From Heterodera schachtii (taxonomy: Eukaryota; Nematoda; Chromadorea; Rhabditida; Heteroderidae), in NCBI GenBank assembly GCA_023374025.1, contig SIJG01000008.1:2306057-2370056 (forward strand): a stretch of DNA of 64,000 nt, in the 5' to 3' direction. The notes below the pieces were generated by a model that was not told where the DNA came from, searched no databases, and was given only the letters and a program-made list of their open reading frames with translations. Positions 53,401-64,000 of the stretch are shown here, piece by piece. The translations under genes and the position numbers were made by a program. Within the stretch, counting starts at the first letter, position 1, and each line of letters opens with the position of its first letter.

Positions 53401-55653
53401 TTTAAAAAATGGGTGCAAAATTTTAAAATAAGTAAATAAATTATGTCATTTTTAGCATTGCTGGCAAAAGTTTGACTTTTAAAGGGTATAAAATTTGACA
53501 ACAAAAAAAATAAGTAAAATACCATAAAATCCGCAATTTAAATGTTTGTTAGTTAGCCATGACAAAAAAAAGTGAGATTGGCATTGACTGACCCATTCAT
53601 TTGATTATTTCTCGCAATTTGTGTCTTCATTTTAAGGGCCATCCATACCCCCGCGGATGGCCCCGTCCCAAAAATTCTAAAACCCAGGGTGTCTGGGGGG
53701 GTGTTTTCGCGCACTAGCCTAACTGGCGTGTGTTTATTGTTCCTTATGAACAAAGAAGAAGCCAAATAAATATGGGTTGAAAGTTGGGGCAGAGGGCCAA
53801 CACCATCCACACACTCTCTCCTTTTCCTCTCATTTCTCTGCCTCATTATTTGCCATGCACTCTCTCTCTCTCTTTCTCTCTCTCTCTGCCTGGCATAAGC
53901 AATCAATTGGAGCAGCAGCAGCAGAGGAATGAAAAGACAGGCAGAAAAAGCAGCCACACAACACACATAACCCATTTTCAAAAACAATTGATAAAGCAAA
54001 GCAAGGCTCATTTTAGCCGGGAAGCAGCAGGTCGTTTCCCCCCGAAAAATTTAAAAACTTTCAAAAAAAAAATTCTTAGGAATTTCTTAGTAAGAAAATT
54101 TCAAGAAAAAAAAATTTTTTTAATATATAATTTTTTTTAATCGTTTATCTGTCCAGCGGTGGTTCCAATTTTTAGATAAACCTAATTTTATCCATTGTCG
54201 GATCCTCTGGTGGGCGAGAATTCCGAAAAATTCAAAAATTTTTTCCATTATTTAAAAAAAAATGCATTGAGTTTTAAAAACCACCACCACAAGCACACAC
54301 ACCTCATCAATAGTCAACGAATGAGAGATGAAGTTGAACTGTTCCACATCGGTGGAGCGGCATTTTGTGCAGAAATGGCGCCGCAGAATGCCATCGGCGG
54401 CCAACTGATCAACATCATCGTCATCGAACAGAAAGGCGTCGACATGAAGCTGAACAGAAAGGGGGGGGGGGGGGGGTTAAATTTAAATAAATAAAATTTC
54501 AGGGAAAAAACGAAGAAAAATTCAAGAATTGTTAGAAAACAATGTTTTTTTTAATTAAAGAGTTCATGTTCTTTTTTGTTTTTATATTTTTTGGGTTTAT
54601 TGTTAAAAAGAAAATTGCCTAGAAAAAATTAAGAATTTTTCAAAAAATCTCAAATTTTGGTAATTTTAAAAAATTTGTATTTATACAATCAAAAGAAACT
54701 TGACCACCACTTTTTTATTTAATTAAAATAAAAAGAAACAAAAGAAGAGAAAAAAAAAACCAATGTTAGGGAAATTCTAATAAATTTTTTTTCAAATTTC
54801 TTAAGTTTTAATTCGATTTTGAAGTACACAAGAAAAATTCCTTGAAAAAAGTTTCGGTCTCGAGAAAAATTGCTGATGACTGACCGTGTTTTGCGCGGTG
54901 CAGTCGGCAAACGCACCGGCAACGGGCCAAACAGTTTGCGGTTGGTGCCGCTTCAGTGCTGCTGGTGGACTGGCCGTGGCCGGAATTGGCACTGTCGTTG
55001 TTGGTGCCGTCGAATTTGGCACTTTTGCCGCTTCTGTTATTGTTGTTGCTGATGGTGGTGGGGAATGTTGCTGCTGTCTTTCGTCAACAGAAGCCGGAGC
55101 AGCAGGGATGTCCAAGCAGTACTCCAACGGTGTCTGACTTGTTGAAATTCATAGACCACCCGAACTTTTAATGGGCTATATTTAAGAAACTGTATTGAAT
55201 TTGCTCGAATTCGGACCCAGGCGTTTAGAAATCGCCAAAATGGAAGGAAGTGTCTTCAATTCAACGACCTCGACAAAATCGGATACGCTTTTTCATGATT
55301 ACTTCAAACCAATTATTTGATAAAAGCATGGGATAAATCAATGATTTGGTAGTTAAGACCAAAGACATATTTGGGTAAAGCATGTGCTGTCGGCACAATG
55401 ACATGTGTACCAATTCGCGCAGGCGTTTTGCAATACGTCCAAGTTGCTTGCGCACTGTCTTGTTGTCACTGTGCTTCAATGTTTCTTTTGTTGGCATGGC
55501 ATTTTCACGGTGCAACCGTTGGCGAACCCATCGCAAAAACTGCTCCTTCTGCTGCTGCGATTGTTCATTGCCATCGGCGGTGGGAGAAAAGCTGGCCAAA
55601 ATGGCCTCAAATTGTTGCTGTGCCGCCTCCAATTTGCCATCAGCGTCGTTCAT
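50476..55653 (-). CDS. Class I SAM-dependent methyltransferase, target unknown
   Basis: I join seven exons: 55653-55360, 55133-54885, 54449-54303, 52858-52755, 52333-52185, about 50877-50789 and about 50630-50476. Frames are consistent throughout. The N-terminal part is helical (QKEQFLRWVRQRLHRE), then a Thr/Ala/Pro-rich linker, then an acidic stretch and a CxxC pair (RRHFCTKCRSTD). The methyltransferase fold follows: motif I KVLVDIGSRLGTVLYA, the acidic end of strand 2 IGRAIGIERD, CADVRD, then ADVVIMNNVFTFF and a late strand LRPGTLLLHSPSLE. I know no characterised family with this N-terminus. The acceptor of the sixth exon is not a clear AG, the weakest point of the model. The gene follows GTF2H5 on the same strand by about 160 bp, which would fit a nematode operon. 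Confidence 0.75.
51058..51390. repeat. Two copies of a B-box-bearing repeat
   Basis: GCTGCTCCCGGGTTCGAGTCC followed by TAATGGCGCACTTTCCATTT occurs at about 51070 and 51335, with similar sequence between. GGGTTCGAGTCC matches a pol III B box. No A box is visible upstream, so these look like SINE or tRNA tail fragments in a methyltransferase intron. Confidence 0.6.
51404..52009. mobile_element. hAT-like MITE with perfect 8-bp target duplication
   Basis: The ends are TAGGGATGTGACTTTTAG and CTAAAAGTCACAGCCCTA, with flanks GTCATGAT on both sides (51396-51403 and 52010-52017). The interior repeats words around CACTATTTTGGC and has CACCCCTAAGAATCGACCTA, related to the element at 896-1449. It lies in a methyltransferase intron. 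Confidence 0.9.
52105..52182 (+). other. tRNA-like sequence, probably a pseudogene or SINE piece
   Basis: GTGTGGCTCAGTTGGTTAAGC fits the D arm and A box, and CAGGTTCGAGTCCTATCG fits the T arm and B box. An anticodon-like stem CTGCC/GGTAG can be drawn, but the loop lacks the usual T33 and the acceptor strands do not pair. It abuts an exon of the methyltransferase. Confidence 0.5.
52395..52720. repeat. GA-rich low-complexity with two larger tandem pairs
   Basis: AGAGAGAGGGAAAACGAAAG units occur three times. Further on, CCAGCTAATAAACATYACGC followed by AGAGAAAGCGAGACACRA occurs twice with a period of about 60 bp. It lies in a methyltransferase intron. Confidence 0.75.
52985..53890. repeat. Diverged direct duplication of about 300 bp in an intron
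   Basis: The segments at about 53000-53260 and 53625-53880 share GGATGGCCCCGTCCCAAAAA, TTCTAAAACC, GGGGCAG, CCACACACTCTCT and CCTCTCATTTCTCT. Both start with a small inverted repeat GGGGCCATCC/GGATGGCCCC. No coding frame with support. Confidence 0.7.
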
Positions 55654-55811
55654 CACAAAATTTTTTGAAAAAATGTGCAAATTTCGCTTTCAATTTTGGG
55701 TAATGGCACAGGATGGATTCTTAGCCAATTAACACAGAATTTAAAAAATTATGTGCGAATTGAATTTTTCAATAAATATTTGAGGAAATGAGAAACAAAA
55801 AATTGTGGGTT

Positions 55812-56088
55812 TTATGTTTGAGTGTCGGGTGTTAAAGCATCCATAAGGGCATCCATTCTTTGCTCCAACATTGGCACAATGTCACGCTCCACGAACAAAC
55901 AAAACTCGTCAAGGTCCTGTCAAAATGGGACAAATTAAAAAATGACAAAAACTCAAATTCACAAACGATCTCTCAACCACCTTGATGATGAACGGCCTGC
56001 CCAGAGCCCGTGTCTCGTCCAAATGCTTCAGGAACTGTCGCATTGCTGGGTCACAACGAATGACGGTGCCTTTCTTCACGTTAACCAT
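55812..56088 (-). CDS. GTF2H5: TFIIH subunit 5 (TTDA/TFB5)
   Basis: This is the smallest core TFIIH subunit; it stabilises the complex through p52 and is needed for nucleotide excision repair. Two exons, 56088-55981 and 55916-55812, total 213 bases, 70 residues, the usual size of the family. The N-terminus MVNVKKGTVIRCDPAMRQF and the motif ALGRPFIIK are diagnostic. The second exon gives the C-terminal helix (VERDIVPMLEQRMDALMDAL). An in-frame Met four codons upstream exists, but the chosen start fits the family. The intron is 64 bases. It is followed after about 160 bp by the methyltransferase gene on the same strand, so the two may be co-transcribed. Confidence 0.95.
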
Positions 56089-57177
56089 TTTATTTAGCAA
56101 AATAAAAAAAAAGAATTACAGAGAATGTTTAATAATATAAAATAAAAATATATTTAAATTCAAATAAAAATATACTTAAACATTGCATGCAATTTTATTT
56201 GAAAAATATTATTTTATAAAACAAGAAATTGAAAAAATGAAATCCAAAAAAATGCTTTTGAGCGGTAGGCATAATTAAATGATTGTTCCTGGTTTTGCTC
56301 ATTAGCAGCATACACACAAACACAAATCAAAAGTGGTTGGTTTGTGGGGTAATGAATTGACAAAAAGCAATTAATGGCTGGCAGTTTAAAATCAAATATT
56401 TAAATGGTTACAAATTTAGACAATTATTTGAATTTTACAAATTTAAATTTGGCTTTCTATCGCATAAAAAATGGGTAAAAATAAATTAAAGCGGCGAAAA
56501 AAAGAGACGCTCATCCCGTGCAAGGAAATTAAAAAAGAGAGAGAGAGCTTCATTTTTGTAAGCAAATGCTCAAATAAAATACCCGACTAAGGGATTATTT
56601 GCCATGAAATTTACACAAAAAAGTGGTTGGTGTTTGCACACATTCACTGGCCATCGAAAGAAATCTTTTTTAAATAAAAATTTCTTAGTTTTAAAATTTA
56701 AAAAATTTAGCTTTTTTCGAAAAAACATTAACTTTTAATATTTTTCTGGAAGGTCTTGGGAATTGATAGAAGGGCCAGAAATGGTTAGGAATCTCGATTT
56801 TATACAGTCAAAATTATGAAACGAAATCCAAAATCTAATGAATTGTGCAAAAATTCCACTGAATCCAAAACTGAGATTATGTGCAAACACTGATTTTTTG
56901 AACAAAAAGTAAGCAAATAGAGATAAAAAAAAAAACTTCTGGCACAACAATGATTGATGAATGGATTAGAGTTGGGAGATGAAACGGTGAAAATGGGTAA
57001 ATGACAAAAAAAAAAAAAATTCAAACGCGAAAAATTTGCATTAAGAACCAATAAATAAATTACAAAAATGCGAATTCAGATTGTTGCTGATGGTTGTTGT
57101 TATTGTTTTTTACCTGATGCCGCAAGACTTTTTTTATTTGGTTTATTTAAAAATTTCGTTTTTTCCTTTCGGTTCGG
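56089..57177. other. Intergenic between ABC transporter 3' end and GTF2H5
   Basis: AT-rich with no gene I can support. Frames here lack splice partners or family resemblance. It should hold the GTF2H5 promoter and the transporter 3' UTR. Confidence 0.55.

Positions 57178-64000
<6,823 letters not shown>

Overview
The window looks like nuclear DNA from a nematode. It is AT-rich, with T-rich intron ends, many short introns, homopolymer runs and dense small inverted-repeat elements. Several predicted introns use GC rather than GT donors, which is reported as frequent in some plant-parasitic tylenchids; I treat that placement as a guess. There are no prokaryotic operons, CRISPR arrays or intact rRNA genes. 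All multi-exon models were joined by hand from splice consensus. I accepted them where total exon length and phase gave one open frame and, where possible, where the product matched a known family.

Left part (1-26.4 kb): a small Q-rich protein gene (minus, 1805-3237); a six-exon BED-type zinc-finger gene (minus, 3517-8497); a near-identical direct duplication (6.47-9.15 and 9.15-11.66 kb) carrying the first two zinc-finger exons, a divergent promoter region and exon 1 of the next gene; a PUS1-type tRNA pseudouridine synthase (plus, 11496-15579); and a large aspartyl/asparaginyl beta-hydroxylase gene (minus, 16821-26364) whose iron-binding histidines appear to be lost.

Middle part (26.4-46.3 kb): an array in which a two-exon gene family for secreted, acidic coiled-coil proteins (minus, three full copies of 356, 275 and 362 residues) alternates with broken plus-strand copies of an MTERF3-like mitochondrial transcription factor. 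The three secreted-protein genes share a TATA-box promoter block, a downstream pyrimidine tract and AT-rich tandem repeats upstream. I do not recognise this family; it is my best candidate for an undescribed system, possibly secreted effectors.

Right part (46.3-64 kb): a tRNA-derived SINE candidate; a UQCC1/CBP3 complex III assembly factor (minus, 47007-49825); a class I SAM-dependent methyltransferase of unknown target (minus, 50476-55653); GTF2H5/TFB5 of TFIIH (minus, 55812-56088) only about 160 bp upstream of it; and the C-terminal half of an MRP-type ABC transporter (minus, 57178-64000, running off the right edge).

Mobile DNA fills most introns and gaps. Two groups recur. One is hAT-like MITEs with tips such as TAGGG and 8-bp target duplications. 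The other is foldback elements with GGTA/GGCA tips, also with 8-bp duplications, several of which share an internal sequence around GGGGTTTTCGGGGTCGCTGA.
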